Shown here piece after piece: positions 10,601 to 24,244 of a DNA stretch of 64,000 nucleotides; within the stretch, counting starts at the first letter, position 1; every line of letters begins with the position of its first letter. This stretch comes from Thysanoteuthis rhombus. Its lineage: Eukaryota; Mollusca; Cephalopoda; Oegopsida; Thysanoteuthidae. Both the position numbers and the translations under genes were made by a program. The notes under the pieces are model-generated. The model saw nothing but the letters and a program-made list of their open reading frames with translations, was not told where the DNA came from and ran no database searches. The DNA lies in assembly GCA_963457665.1 (NCBI GenBank), contig OY735209.1, forward strand, positions 9,533,814 through 9,597,813, written 5' to 3'.

Positions 10601-11820
10601 CAAGGATTGTGTATGTTTTTTTCAACTTACAAGGCATCTTGATGCAAATTTGGCTCTCATAGAATCAAACTGGAGCAAGCATTGATAAGTATCACTATGA
10701 GACAATTGATGACATAACATAACTCAAAAAGGTTGTTTTCTTCGTAATCTGTTTTCTGCTCTTATACAGTTGTTATCTCCCTTGTAAATCAAAGTTAAAA
10801 TAAGAAAAAGAACAGACTGTATTGAAAAATGTGAAGTTGTGTATTTAATTCGTTCATCTTGAGAATTTATTTTTTTAAAAAAGTTATAGATATATATATA
10901 TATGAGGTGTGATAATTATAAAGAAGTGTATACATTAATTATAAATGCTGTATTGTCTGCTTTCTCTCTTTCTCGTACTTTCTATTTTTCTATCTTGAGA
11001 ATTGATTTCAAAAAACGGAATATGATGTTACAGGATGTGAAAAAGAATATTCTTCTGTCTTCGCCCACTCTCTACATTATATCTTTCTATCTTTACCAAT
11101 GCTTCCTCTCTCTTATGATCCCTTTATTATTAAGGTAACAGCTTTCTTTCTTAGGAATGCTGTCTATCCTTCTTTAACCACACTCTCTTCTGGTCACTTA
11201 ATTCCGTACAAATGCTGTTCACCTATTAAAATCTGGTCTTGACATGAAATTCTGCCATCCTTAGAACTGTCGACTTACACTGCCGTTAAAAATAGCTAAT
11301 TATGAGCGATTAATAATATTGTACCGTTTTTTTGTAATAATTTTCATTTGTTAAATGTAAATGAAAAATCCGTTAACATTTTGTCAACTTGACTTTTTTC
11401 ATTTTATTAAAGGTTTGAGTTGGGGTAAGGGATTAGACTTAGACAGTCAGGGCAAATAGCTTTGTAAAATCCTTCTATTTTCAATTATAACATTTTTAGT
11501 TACTCTTAATCAGCCAATTTTTTTACTATGGTCAACAAGGTGAAAGCAAAATGTCTGTTTCTTAAGAGACTCTTGAAAGGAATATGAATGGATGGTGACA
11601 AACTCCTGGTTTCTGTTTCATGCTTAGTGATCCTTGCAAGTCTCAAGTCTGGTCGAGACCAGGACTTTATTCTTACAAGTTTTTATGATCATCCACTTGG
11701 CAAAGTGAAAGTCCACCGAAGGGATTTCTACAACCTAATCACATAGCTAAGAGTGTACTCAATTAGCTGCTGAGTGCACAGGGAAATCTATCCTAATGAA
11801 GAGTTTTCCACACTCTCTGT
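10601..11820. other. AT-rich non-coding stretch
   Basis: It contains one reverse-oriented copy of the AAGGGAGATAA element (about 10772-10785) and a short TA run at about 10890. No gene is recognised. Confidence 0.5.
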
Positions 11821-11822
11821 TT

Positions 11823-11890
11823 ATACAGGGAATCAAACCAAGGACCTTCTGTGTGCGAGGCAGATTTGCTAACCATTACACTATCTAAGC
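11823..11890 (-). repeat. tRNA-derived SINE head
   Basis: Read on the minus strand it has an A-box-like TAGTGTAATGGTTAG and a B-box-like GGTTTGATTCC. Between them is an anticodon arm with a CTCGCAC loop (CGC, as in alanine tRNA) whose closing pair is mismatched. The acceptor stem does not pair properly. This fits the tRNA-related head of a SINE or a decayed tRNA pseudogene, not a working tRNA. Confidence 0.5.
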
Positions 11891-12248
11891 AGATGATTAT
11901 CAAGGTGCCTAACAGCTAAATCTGATTCTGGCTTTCAATTTGGATTTTGCTTTACTTTCTGCTTGAACTGAAGTTGAAGAAGATGATATGTCTTGAAATA
12001 TTCTCTGCACAACAGAAGCCTTGAAGCACAGAATATTAAGACCCGAAGCTAGTCAAGCTGACAGACTTTGTTTGGACCTTCAAAAACAAACATGTTTCAT
12101 TCTTTATTCACTTATTTTTGAGAATAAAAAGCAATTTCCGACACATTTAATTCATTCTGACTGTAGTAAAAGCTTGGTTATCTTTGTTAAACACATTGTT
12201 AAACTCTTTTGAAAGTGTAATGTTTAGTTACATCAGAAATGTTGAAAG

Positions 12249-12525
12249 ATGAAAAATTAAATGCATATATCAAGGAATTGCTGTACATAATCAGATTTGC
12301 CAATCTACACACTTTTTTTAATTTTTTGAATTTTCCACATTTTTGTTTTTTTATTTACCAGGATTCATTATGATTATTTCCATCGATTCTCAACTCTGAA
12401 TAATGCGACTTTGATATTTGCAGTGTGTGTTGAGGATTAATTAACTGCATATGTCAAGGAATTATTGTACATAAGTTGGCAATTTTGATCCTTTTTTTCA
12501 ATTTTTCAATTGTGGAAATCACTCT
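12249..12525 (+). repeat. Two diverged direct copies, about 187 bp apart
   Basis: The block TGCATATATCAAGGAATTGC...TGTACATA...'aatttttgaatttt' near 12260-12340 recurs as TGCATATGTCAAGGAATTAT...TGTACATA...'caatttttcaatt' near 12447-12515. A third, weaker echo (CTGCATCAGTC...TGTACATAC) is near 12870. The class is unknown. Confidence 0.5.
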
Positions 12526-12529
12526 CCTG

Positions 12530-13890
12530 GATTTAAAAAGATCAGGAAAAGAATCCATCTAAATTTGAAACGCTGAAGTCCAAAAATCGAAAATATTGAA
12601 TAAAACATTGAAATTGGCAATACTAAATATGCAAATTTAAAAAAGAATATCTTAATTGGCAACCCTGTAAATAATAATATATATTGGGGAACGATAATGT
12701 ATATTATCACATCACTCACCGGAGTAGGAAAAGTCAAAGTTGTGGAGACGGCTTCCATCCAGCTGGTTATTTGCTTGTCACTTTCAAACTTTCTTGAATC
12801 AAAGCATTCAAATTTTATACCGTAAATATTAAGGGATGATTACAATGAATTTTTGCACATTAAACAGAACTGCATCAGTCAAAACTGTACATACCTAGGG
12901 ATTACTGTAAATGCAAATATTCGTTAACCTGAAAATCACTTTTAGTCTTAAGCATTTCGGATAAATCTGTACAAACAAGTGTTATATGAATGAAAATTTT
13001 TAGATCACTTAAACATTCTTCCCCCTCAAATGGTCATTTGAACATCATCTCTGCTAGCTTTTGGCAATTGAAGATCCTCCCCAAAGCAGGGAGAAATATT
13101 TCATTTTGTTGATAAAGTTAAAGAAGATATTGAATTAACGTAGCCCCACAAATGACCAGCCTTAACAGCCAGCTAGTGAGTCAGACAAGTGGGCTACAGT
13201 CTCCGGTTGCTCCTAGTTACAATTTTTGAGGTTATAACCTTGAAAATTTGCATGAGTACACCACTTGGCACAATCTGAATAGGTTTTTTTTTTTTTTTTT
13301 ACAAAACAGTGCTTTTTGGCCTCTATGGTCATTTTGGACTAGAAATGCCCAAATCTTGTACTGTTATTTTGGGGATAATTTTAGAAAACAGATCTATTTT
13401 TCTTTAGATAATTTTCAAATATTCAGTTCTGGTACATGTGCAGACTACGGTGATTCCTTTATGTGAGGTATGGATTTTATTCTATTGGTGGTTCTGTTCT
13501 TGGAGTGTTTTGACATTTCCAAGCATACCCCTTGGGATTGTTTGCCCATCCGGTATAATTCCATCTTTCATCACACTTGTCACGTCTTGCTTCATACTTT
13601 AGGAGGCAGTTTTGTTGTAATCAGTGGTTAGCTAGTAATACAACAAAAGGAAGGATGACATCTTGGAACGTGTTGTCAGCCATGGGTTACAGCTTAGGAT
13701 GTGTTGTCATTTATGGGTTTTCCCCTTTTTGATGATTTTGATGATTGAAATCCTCTCCCTTACACCAGTCTTGGGTGAGAATGTTAAAATGATCTGAATT
13801 TTTTATACCTACTGGTTTGATATGTTCATAGCTCTGTTTTTGAATCTAACCAAATTCCTGCAGAGAAAGCATAAAAGAAGATGAAAGACA
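12530..13890. other. AT-rich non-coding stretch
   Basis: No gene, RNA or transposon family is recognised. Confidence 0.5.
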
Positions 13891-14245
13891 GGTTTGGTTA
13901 GTCACTCAATAGAAACCGTCATGCGGCCAATGTCTTTTGGCAACATACCATGTTGAGGGTGAACAATTAAAAAATTCGAAAAAGGGGTGATCTATGGATT
14001 AATTATCTCGCCTTTTGTTGGGCTGTGATCACTAAAAAAGTTTGAATTTTCAAAAAACAGACGTGAGCACTGCCGGACACTAAGTAAGGGATCAATTAGC
14101 ATAAACTCACATTGTAAGTTGAATCCCATATTGAATACCTATTAGGTGGAAATGGGGGGGGGGGGTAAACATCGAAAAACAAGCATGACACATATGTAGC
14201 CAGCCAAACTCACTTGAAAACTGAAGAGACCTACATTGATAATTT
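13891..14245 (+). repeat. Repeat family R1, copy 2
   Basis: It begins GGTTTGGTTAGTCACTCAAT and carries the full set of R1 blocks. It then continues past the point where copy 1 meets the polymerase relic into a tail shared with copies 3 and 4: 'cagccagccaaactcacttgaaaactgaaga', ending near 14245. A G-run (about 14154-14165) interrupts the tail. It shows that R1 also exists as a unit of about 350-390 bp without coding sequence. Confidence 0.7.
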
Positions 14246-14330
14246 TGGTGACAGTTTTGGTTGACTGTTTCTTATTGGAAAAGGAGGAAATTCGAGGTAA
14301 TGAAGTGTCTGTTAAGAAGATGCAAACATG

Positions 14331-14358
14331 TGTGAGTGTGTGTGTGTGTGTGTGTGCA
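14331..14358. repeat. (TG)n microsatellite
   Basis: A short TG run. A similar TG-plus-G run is at 14832-14855. Confidence 0.85.
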
Positions 14359-14359
14359 T

Positions 14360-17300
14360 TGGTGGAGGTAGTTGGGGTTGTTAGTAAACTATGGAAAAAA
14401 GTTGAAAGACAACAATAACAACATGTCAACTTACAAACTTTCTTTTTATTTCTTTAAAAAAATCTCGTTTGAAAATCCTCTTTTTCCTTGTTTCATATCT
14501 CTTTTTTTCTTTCCATTCGTAACTCATTTTTGTCTCCTTTTTACAAATTTTAAATCAAAAAAATGAGAGGAAAAGAAGAGAAAAAAAAGGTAATCCTGAA
14601 GGATTGGCATGTAAAATGAAAAGTGATTCTTCTAAAATCAACTAAGGATTGTGTGAAAGGTTGTAATGGAATCAATTATGTAATTGTGGAAATATATATC
14701 AACACATCATCAATTATAAACGTTGAAAGTTGGTAATGAAATAAACTTGTCTTTTTTTCCCCGTTGTTTCCTACTTGTCTCATTGAATAACCACAAGAGA
14801 ACTGTGGTTTGGCTATTAGTCTATCGGCCAAAGTGTGTGTGTGTGTGGGGGGGGGAGTAAAATTTTTCAATGAACTGCAATGACTTGAATATCAGTTATT
14901 TGCAATTAATGGGTCAAGTGTTTTATTTTGAAGATTTTTGACATTCTATTCAATTAAAAAAAATAATGTGACCATAACTTAGAACTTCATACCGCTACAC
15001 AAAAATGGAGGAAAATTTGCAAGATTTGGCAATATTTCTGGAGGAGACAATCCTTAGTTGATTCTAACAGAATTATCTCTCATTTTACTTGCCAATTGTT
15101 AAAGATTACCCACAAAAAAAATAACAGCATCCAAATATTGAAAAGAAAAAAAATTAGCACAGTTTGACAGCAGGAATTTTCATTTCCTTTTTTTTTTTTG
15201 TCTTTGTCAATCATAACATTTGGTCAGATAAAGACATGTCTGATTTGGGTTGTCATTTCTCGAAGTTAAGAAGAAAAAAAAAACACCCAAAACATAAGAA
15301 TCAAACATTTTGAGTTAATAAATATCTGGAAGTCAGTTTAAAACCTCGCTTCCTGATTGTATCATTGTCATCTTCCGAAGAAAAAAGTAGTCGCTAATGA
15401 ATCGAAATTTAAAATGTCTTCATAAACTCTCAAATTCATATGAACAAAATTGGAAGTCATTTTCAAGGGTGATAACTCCTGATTGAAATTATCTCCTTTT
15501 GACCATTTAGTGAATTTTTCCAATTTTTTTTTTCAATTCACTGAAGAGTTCCACTATTTTTATGCTATTCGTTAAAGAGTTCCACTGTCCATGACAAGTG
15601 GTTTTAAGTGGTTTATGAATTTGAGAGTTTAACTTATAAGTCTTACCAATGCGTCAGGGTCAAGAACCATCAAATGTCCTTATAATGTCCACTTTATTCG
15701 GCCAGGAACTTCCAGGGAATAGATTTCAGGTCTTTTCTTTATTCATTCCAGTGGAAAGGAGGTACGAGTCGGGTAGTGTGGTCCCTAGGAAGAAGTGCGG
15801 TTCCTCAGAGCTCACAGAGCTGATGGTATTGTTTTATTCTTATACCCCATGTACCAAAATTGTTGAACTACGTTTGAATTTGAGTTAAGGGGTTGGGTTA
15901 GGGGTAGGTAATTCAGGACATTGGCTGAATGAGATTTGAAATTCGAACAACATTGCAAGCTTTGTCGGAAGGATGGCACTTCTTTTTACGGACTGCAGTA
16001 CTTGAGTTGGACCCAGAAAAGATTTTTTGCCTTAACTCTGACTTTGGTGTTTCTGGTGTTTTGAGGAAAATGTATCGATTCATTTCTCTGGATTAAGAAG
16101 ATAGTGATGAAAGGATCTTTGTTACCAAACAATTTATTTCTTACATTGTATAGACAGCATGGTCTTAAAAAATGTTTTTTTCATTGAGATCAGCATTTGT
16201 TCACTATATCGATAATTCTGATACATGTTTTAGAAGTACTCAAATGTTACTGTTGTGTCTTGCAGGCTGTGTAGCATCAAATACTGGTGTGAGGTTATTA
16301 TGGGATAATATATTGGGGAGGGGGGCAAGGCACTGAGTCCCCCCATACTTCGACAGGACTGTAACAGCGTCAAAATCTGTAATGAATAGTGCAGACCACA
16401 AAAACGGAAGGTAAATAAAGGGAGGTAATTGAAATCCCTCATTTGGATGATTTTAGATGTTTTTCATCTAGATTTAGATGTTTTGGTTTATGTCAGAAAT
16501 TGCTATTTAGATGATTTTCAATAAAATAACATTTTTCTCTATGTTTTTGGACTCTATTCTAGATACAAGCTTGGCAATAAATTTAACATGAAACCTACCT
16601 ATAAATTTAACATTCTTTCTTTGTGGTATCTGGTTTCGGGTGAGAGGAAGTAATAATTTCAAAGCCGAAATAATTCCTCAGTGAAAATAATTGTTAGTAA
16701 GTCCATTTCGGTATATTCTTCAAATGAAATAAATAATTAGATTGATTTACAGAACTATTTTATCAAATGAAAATTTTCTCTATTTATTAAAATTGTAACA
16801 GAAAACAATTATAAAATAATATATTTATGCCTACGTAGCAAATACATTATGCAGCCACACATTCATCTACAACCATGACCTTGTGACCTTGCCCCCCCCC
16901 GATGTTCAAAATCTGTTCATTTTGATGCCTCCAATTGATAATTTCATGTTCATATTTCATCGCTCTCTTGTTGGTTCTTTTTTGATGTTGGGATAAACAA
17001 TGTAAGTTAGAGTTCTAGATGATACACGCTTACAAGAAATGACAGAATAATTTGTATAATCGTAAATTTTCAGAGGTACAAGTATCTCTCTCTTCAGCAC
17101 ATATAAAAATAATTCCATTAAGTACAACAGTTGTGACCTTTTATGACTAATTTTTTTAATATTCTTCCGAGAATATATCTTTTATGCAAGAAAAAATATT
17201 TTATAGAAATGTAATTTTTATTTCATTAATATTGTACAAAACTTAATTTTTTTTATATGGTTTTTACTTTCAGTAAAATATACAAATGAGTTTTTTTTTT

Positions 17301-19404
17301 CCTTACGTAGTCCTTCAAGGATTATATTTTACAGTTTAGTTTTAAAAATGAATTCATTCAAACATTTTTGAACACTGTTTCTTTAAAAAAAATATGGCAT
17401 ATGTGTAGGAGTCAAACACAAAATGTTCTTTTCACTATTAAATCATTTTTATAGTAATTCCAAAATGAATTTCTCAAATCATACCATTTCTTTTCCAAAT
17501 CCTTGAAGTAACAATAATTCTTTAATGTGAGTGACTTCTAAAAACAAAATTAAAATAGTCATTTCAAAATTGCTGTTTTCAGGTTTTTTCAAAAATTCAA
17601 ATTTGTCACATTGATCCAATTCACCCCTATCTTGACAGTATATTATTTATTGGTTTTTCTGTCACTGGATTGAAATCCTACTTTTAAAATAGGTTTGATC
17701 CTTATAGTGACTTCACAAAGACTTTAATTGGACATAAAATATCAATATCTACATCAGCCATTATCCATTATTATTTCAGTCTATGGGCCCTTTCAAATGA
17801 GCCAGGACCCCCAAAGGGAGCCATATGACTCACGTTAGGAATGGCTGATCTACATGAAAGAAAGGAATCGTGGGACGAGAAATCCCAACTCTTCTGACTT
17901 GAAATTAAAGGGAGATAACTCAAAATATCAACAACAATATTAATTATATAATAAAATAATAGTATTATCATTATCATAAGTAAAACAAGAAAGAACTTGC
18001 AAGTTTTATATGAAATGAATCAAACAAAAGGGTTTAGGTTGGGTTTTTGGAAAAAAAACCTGTCATATGTCATGGCTTGCAGGGGGTGGGGCTGTCTGGA
18101 CGGTGTCAGCAATGGGGTGAGAGAGTGCATGTGAAGTGCTGATATATAAGTAAAAAAAAGGCAAACATTTTTGTTTATTTGCGTGTCTTGGGTAAGTGTG
18201 TGGGAGGAGACAATAACAAATCACACAAAAAACAGATGTCAATCAAAGAAAAAATAAATCTCGCAGAAACACCCCATTACATAAAAAAATATCATTGATC
18301 ACTGATAAAATGATGTTATTTAATTTCTAAATTCATTCCATCCTTGTAGCTACATTCGTAGAAATAAATTATTTTAATTACTGATTTATTCAGCCAAAGA
18401 TCTTAAATGATCCTGTGTATTATATGTCAAATTTTAATATGGTAGTTTTAAACTCCGACACCATTATTAAAAACATGGATTTTCATTTAATTTTGTGGTT
18501 TTAATTATTGGGTTGGGGCATAAAAAAACTGAAGTATAAAAAAATAAATATTTCTAAATTAAAAACCTTTGAATTGTTATTTATGATTATTTCAAATGTT
18601 GACATTGTTCATAATCTATTAGATACAAGGTTATTGCAGACTATTTCATAATTAGCATTTAATAGTTATCTCCGAGCGCAAATCAGTCATCGTAGATGAA
18701 AATTACATAGATAGGAGTGAGTGCAGAAGCAGACCCCACACTGTGGTTAATAAGTTATAAATCATTTGGATTTTTTTGGCACATTTTAGAGATAGTACAA
18801 CTCACTACCTCTGACAACAATGCAATGTTTTGGCTGATAAGAGGTCACAAACTGATAAACAGAATTAAGCTTTTGGTATCATATATATAAATTACTTATT
18901 GAAGAAAAAAAAAAAAAATGTCTGCACTCAAATATCGGCACTATGAAAGTGTTCCGTAAAGTCGTAATCAATGCAATTTGTAAACAAAAAGTAATTACAA
19001 TTTTTTAAAACAAATAGATATTTCTTCATTGTTTATAGATTATTTGTTTAATTTCTGCCAATTCAATTCTGCCTAATAAATGAAAACAAAACACTATTTT
19101 AGCAATATAACAATAAGGTATTTGAGATTTATTTAGAAAGAATTTGGGAAAACAAGAAGTTTAAAAAAAAAAGAAAGAAATTCTTCTTCGACTGGCAGAC
19201 TGGACGGAACAGATATTGTGACAAAAGAGTCAGTAAAACGAAAAATAAAAATGTTCACGCATACTCAGGCAAAGCATTTATTGAAGTATCAAAGCGTTTG
19301 AAAGAAGTGCAGGAAATTGGTTTTTTGAAAAAAAGGACGGATTACTTTTTATTTATTTTTATTATATGAAGCATTGTCAACTGTTATTAATTTTTGGCAC
19401 GTAT
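14360..19404. other. Gene-free AT-rich stretch
   Basis: No gene is supported. One AAGGGAGATAACTC element lies at about 17908-17921 and a related GTGATAACTC/ATTATCTCC pair at 15465-15500. A GC-richer patch at 15649-15830 keeps a 79-codon plus-strand frame open that I do not recognise. G and C runs at 16312-16345 could form a short hairpin. The rest shows only homopolymer runs. Confidence 0.4.
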
Positions 19405-19640
19405 TTTCTTTCATCCTAATTTTTAGTTACTTTTTATTGCAACTTACTCAGGCTGTCAGTCTATGACAGTGAGTAAATTGTGTAGTTTTGGGATAAAGGT
19501 TAAGCTCTCGGTGAAATTCAAACTCACATCTTTTTGTCTCAGGGAAGCCTGGTTAAATGTACCAACTACTCAGCCACTTAGGGTACACCCCAGCAAACTA
19601 AGCAGTGAAATTACCGGCCTGAGCCATCAAAGATGTCAGA
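19405..19640 (+). mobile_element. Repeat family R2, partial copy
   Basis: It starts with the R2 left terminus (TTTCATCCTAATTTTTAGTT...TTTATTGCAACT) and continues with the R2 body: a 'gtcagtctatgacagtgagtaaat' block, then 'taagctctcggtgaaattcaaactca' and 'agggaagcctgg'. The right inverted terminus seen in the 36.3-kb copy is missing. It is non-coding. Confidence 0.6.
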
Positions 19641-20471
19641 CAAATGAATCCTAGATCAGTGAGGTTTGACCTGTATATTAGTTTCTGGTTCAGCTGATTT
19701 GGGCATTTTATAATTTGGTTTATCATAAGAATTCAACTTTATAGATTCTTTAAACAATGATTTCTTTATTTGAAGTCATCAGCTGTTTTGCATTAAAAGG
19801 TTTGATGTTATCAAATTTGCCTAAATTCAAATACACTGGTTTCATTTGTTATAATTCAATAGAATTCCAAGTGTATGAAACAATATATAAAATGATATGA
19901 ATTCATATTTGCCTTTTTTAAGAAGGCACAGAATTTATGAAGCTGTTTAGTATAGACATTTGTTTATTTGATTGTCAGGTGCCTAAATATTTGTTTTTTT
20001 TCTTATCTAATAATTCTTTTTCCTATTTCTTGCGATTGATTTTTTTTAGTAACTGATTTTTTTCGGGGGTTATCATTTTCTCTTGTTAGATAAATTGTAA
20101 CGGTATTTTAGCAGCTCTAAAAGAAAAAGCAGCTTATTATGATCACTTTAGGGATGGGGTCTTTTAGAAAATCAAAACTGGCTGATAACATTAATCAAAG
20201 GATGTAAACATTGGAACAATTTACATTCACTGTTATATATTCTGTTATAAACAACTTTACATTATATAAATCATTTGAAAATTGATATGAAAATATTAAG
20301 GATATTATTATTTATCAAAAAAAAAAAAAAAGTGTATGGGACCAACTTATTTTGATTACAATAACCATTTTTTAACATTAACTGTGTACATGATAAACAG
20401 TTTCCTCTATACTAAGATATCAACATTTCTTTCAGAATGCAATGAATAGTTGCTCACAGTAGGACTTATAA

Positions 20472-20528
20472 TAGTAGTTGTAGTAGTAGCAGCAGTAGCA
20501 GTAGCAGCATTAGTAGTAGTAGCAGCAA
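20472..20528. repeat. (TAG/CAG)n trinucleotide repeat
   Basis: About 57 bp of imperfect TAG, CAG and AAG triplets. The open frame across it on the minus strand is a low-complexity by-product. Confidence 0.85.
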
Positions 20529-22162
20529 TAAAATGATTCCACAATAAAAAGCAACCAAAATTGTTCACAAGAATCTTTTGATTTCTTTTCATATTTTGTT
20601 AACTTGAAATAAGCAGAAAACAAAACGTCATAAGCACTAAATTCTGAACTGTCTGGAGGGCCAGTGTGAATTGAATTGAAAAAAGAAACTTGCTTGTTTA
20701 TTAAAACAAACAAGAAAAAAACCCCAAAACTTTTCATGTCGAAAGAAACTATGAAAATTGTCTGAAATTCTGAGATCAGTCATTACCATTATTCCAGGAG
20801 TTTTCCAGACTTATATTCTCATCCTTGTTGGTTTTATCAAGCGATTGTGGCCAATAAATTCTTTGACCTTCTTCAGCAGTTATTAAATTTTCTGGTTATT
20901 TTGAACATTATTTTTTGAATTCATTACAGATTAAGTAAATTTAATTCGAGAAGATTTCTTCTTTTTTTTTCTCTTCCTTTAAAACGTGATAAACGAATTG
21001 GTGATCAAACAAACTCAAGAATAAAGAAGTGTTTGTAAACCGTGCAATGTGAGTATAAACATTAATGGTAAAAAAAACAAACACACATTAAAAACAACAA
21101 AATATCTATGTGATCACACATCTTAATCGTCTCAAAAACTTTGAATAGGTCTGGCTTTCAGGCCATGGTTTAAGGGGGTGGGTGGAAAGATGATGATCCT
21201 GCTTCCAGATGGAGAAAGAGGACTGAATTAAAGGGTGTGGCTAGTCACGCTGCCCAATGCTGGTTCAGTCTCTGCTATTGTTTTACGATTCCCTGACGAT
21301 TTATCTTTACTAAAAAGTGGTTTTATACCCAATGGGAATACCAGGGAGAACCAAACTACAAATAATTGTTTGTGAACCGAGATTTTTCTTCAAATCAAAA
21401 ATGGTTTGATGAATGTTGTTATTCATGAGTGTATTCGATTTGTTCAAATATCAGAATAATCTTTTATTTTGGATACTACCTAACACCAGTTATTTACACA
21501 TGGATTGGCACCAAGGAGCCTACTGCTATTTTATTAGGGAATTCATTTTTAATTATTCAAGTGTCATAATTTCAAGTTGTTTTTTTCCAAGTCTCAAGTC
21601 AACTCAAGTTATTTCAAGTGTTTCTGTGATGTATTGTTATGTCACAACAGCATATTTCATTTTATTTACAACCTTTCAAATTTTTCTTTCAGCTATAACT
21701 ATCTATTTCATGTGGACTAATTCATTTCAACTTACAGGTTATAACAGGAATTGGACAAAATATACGACCTTGTAAATAGACAATTAAACATACTAATTTA
21801 CATGAATGGCTTTTATATAGATAGTTGTCGAGCAATTGAAAATTACAATCTAATCTAAAAAGAAAATAGATTATGCCTTAAAATGTTCTGTAAAGATGCC
21901 TTAAGTTATAGGTACCCCCCCCCAAAAAAACTTGAGAGAGATATTTATTCAACTTAGCTGAATTCAGTACAAGGCAAAATAGAAGGAAATGGAGTTAGGA
22001 AGACTGTGTTATGCCAATATTCCAAGTGGGGAGGGCCTGCTTGCTTAGAAAATCATCATTTGAGATCCTGGCTTTTGCCTGGGCTTGAGCATGGACCACA
22101 AATACGCAACTATCTAACCAACCAGGTTGGCCACTGAGAGCTCAGATTTATTCATTACAAGT

Positions 22163-22190
22163 GTATATATATATATATATATATATATAA
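22163..22190. repeat. (TA)n microsatellite
   Basis: An alternating TA run of about 27 bp. Confidence 0.95.
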
Positions 22191-24244
22191 GAAATCTAGG
22201 AATACTTAAGTGAAAATAATTTCATCCTGATAGAATGATAGATGCTGCCGATAATACACGAGTAGCAATTCAAGTCGAAAATTTATCAGAAAAATAAAGG
22301 GTTGGTTACGTCAGCGACGTCCTAACTAATCCCTTTTTGAGTTAAGTCCCTTGGATATAACCTTAGCTGAACAATTAATTAATCATGAAAGTTCTGTAGT
22401 GGTCAAGAGTTCACCCCCTTCTCAAACAAGATCAGGAGCACTCAACAGGGTGTTTGTAAAGTCTCCATTTGATTATCCTGTTTGATCAAAAATAGATGGG
22501 GACTTCATGGACACTTTGTACAACGGATCAAATAGTCCACACCAATGTGTCCCTTAAAACATTCCCTCTTGTTCTAACTTCAAATCTTTTCCCACTTTAG
22601 TCAGACAAAATTATTTGGAAAACTTATTTCATATTGATGTAAAGATGGCGGTGACTGGAGATCTTTTCAAAATCTTGAGATTCACATTCTTCTTTTTTTT
22701 AATCACCTGGACCTGAAGGGGTCCCTGTAAAATACAAGAAGCAATGAGAAGCTAAAGAAATATAATTTTAAAAGATTTTTATATGAATGTTTTTTTTTTT
22801 GGTGGCCATTCAAATGCACTTGAAATAGCCTTTTTTTTTTGACAGCACTTAATTGCGTCTTTAAGCCAGCTTCAGTTGGGGTGGAATTGAAATGATAAGA
22901 AAATTGGTAGTTAAATTTGGTATGACTAATATCAGAATGAAAGTTATTTTTCAAAATATTGATGTACTCAGATTTGAATATCTCCTCACTCAGTCTGTAC
23001 CATGTGTTCGCTATGCTTGCCAAGAAAGGAGAGTTATTTGTTGATTAGCACAATCATTACTGGTAATGAATGATATCTGTGTTTCACTTCTAGTTACTTC
23101 TCAACGAGACACAAATAAATGTAATTTTGAAACATTTTTTTTTTTTTTTACAGAAGTCTATGGTGATTAAATTAATTAAATAAAATTGTTTAGAGCAATT
23201 TTCACTGGTAATAAATGATATAATTATTTCACTTCTTGTTGCTTTTTGTATTTTACCACAATCTGACGTGAAGCACTCTCCTTGCCTTGTCACTCATGGG
23301 TGACACGGCTTAGCAAAATAATGTGCACAGAGTTAGGTAAGTCACATGACCAACCTTCTGTGCCATTTGCCAACCACCGCAGAGCATCACGAAGTTGCAT
23401 GGTTATCATATGACATTTAGTATGATAACCTTGAAATCCATGGCCTGGTCTAATCATGAACTGAATGGTTATCATATGACATCTCTGGGGCTATAAGAAC
23501 CATGCAAACATAACACTAACCCATCAGTACATCATGAATTACAAGATTATCACACACTGTTCTGTGGATAAGACAGTCCAGCTGTAAGATAACCTTGTAA
23601 TATTGAAATAGTCTTTTTTCTGATTTTCTTTAAATTGAAAAAAAAAAAAAATTCTGTTTCTTTTCTCTATGGTCTTTCCCCCGCCCCAAACCCTTCTTAA
23701 AAGAAAAAAAAAAAAAATATTTCTACGTTTTTTTTTCTTCCATCTTCCTTGTACTGTCCGGACCTTGGGCTACGTCATAGAATTCACAGACAAAAAGTCT
23801 ATAAATCAACTAAGCTCATTGTTTAAATGATTCTATTATCTAAAAATAAATCAACTACACTTATTATTTAAATAATATCATCTAAATATGAATTAAGTAT
23901 ATTGATAATTCAAAACATAAAAAAATGAGAATTCAATGAACCAATTCTTTTTACTGAGAGAACTAATATCACATAATTCATCAATAAGGTTCAAGGGAGA
24001 TAAGCAAGTTGAGTAATTTCAATGACTTCAACTTGAAGTATACAATTGTTATACACACTTGATAGGGTGCCTGGTGTAGAGCTAACCTCTGTAAGTTAAT
24101 CTCACTTGCAACTATGAGTAAATTCAATTCTTATAATATAACTATTGCCGACCAGTCTTGACTAAGATTAATGAAAACCAAAAAAACATTTATGATAAGA
24201 ACCTTGAATATATGATGAAAAGATTGATATAAGTAATTTACATG

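Larger units (their letters stand above)
19645..24240. other. Gene-free AT-rich stretch
   Basis: No gene is supported. An open plus-strand frame of 120 codons at 21413-21775 is hydrophobic and unlike any family I know. A degenerate tRNA-like segment may lie at 22050-22135 (minus strand). Near 23399 and 23464 the phrase ATGGTTATCATATGACAT occurs twice. One AAGGGAGATAA element is near 23994. Homopolymer runs are frequent. Confidence 0.4.

Noticed and set aside
15885-15910. GGGTTGGGTTAGGGG, an interstitial telomere-like sequence
   Set aside because: Only two imperfect TTAGGG-like units; too short to separate from chance.
21413-21775. 120-codon hydrophobic plus-strand frame
   Set aside because: AT-rich composition gives a membrane-like translation by chance. 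There is no family resemblance, splice context or codon bias.
22050-22135. tRNA gene on the minus strand
   Set aside because: There is only a weak A-box-like stretch, with no good B box and no pairing acceptor stem. At best it is a degraded SINE head.
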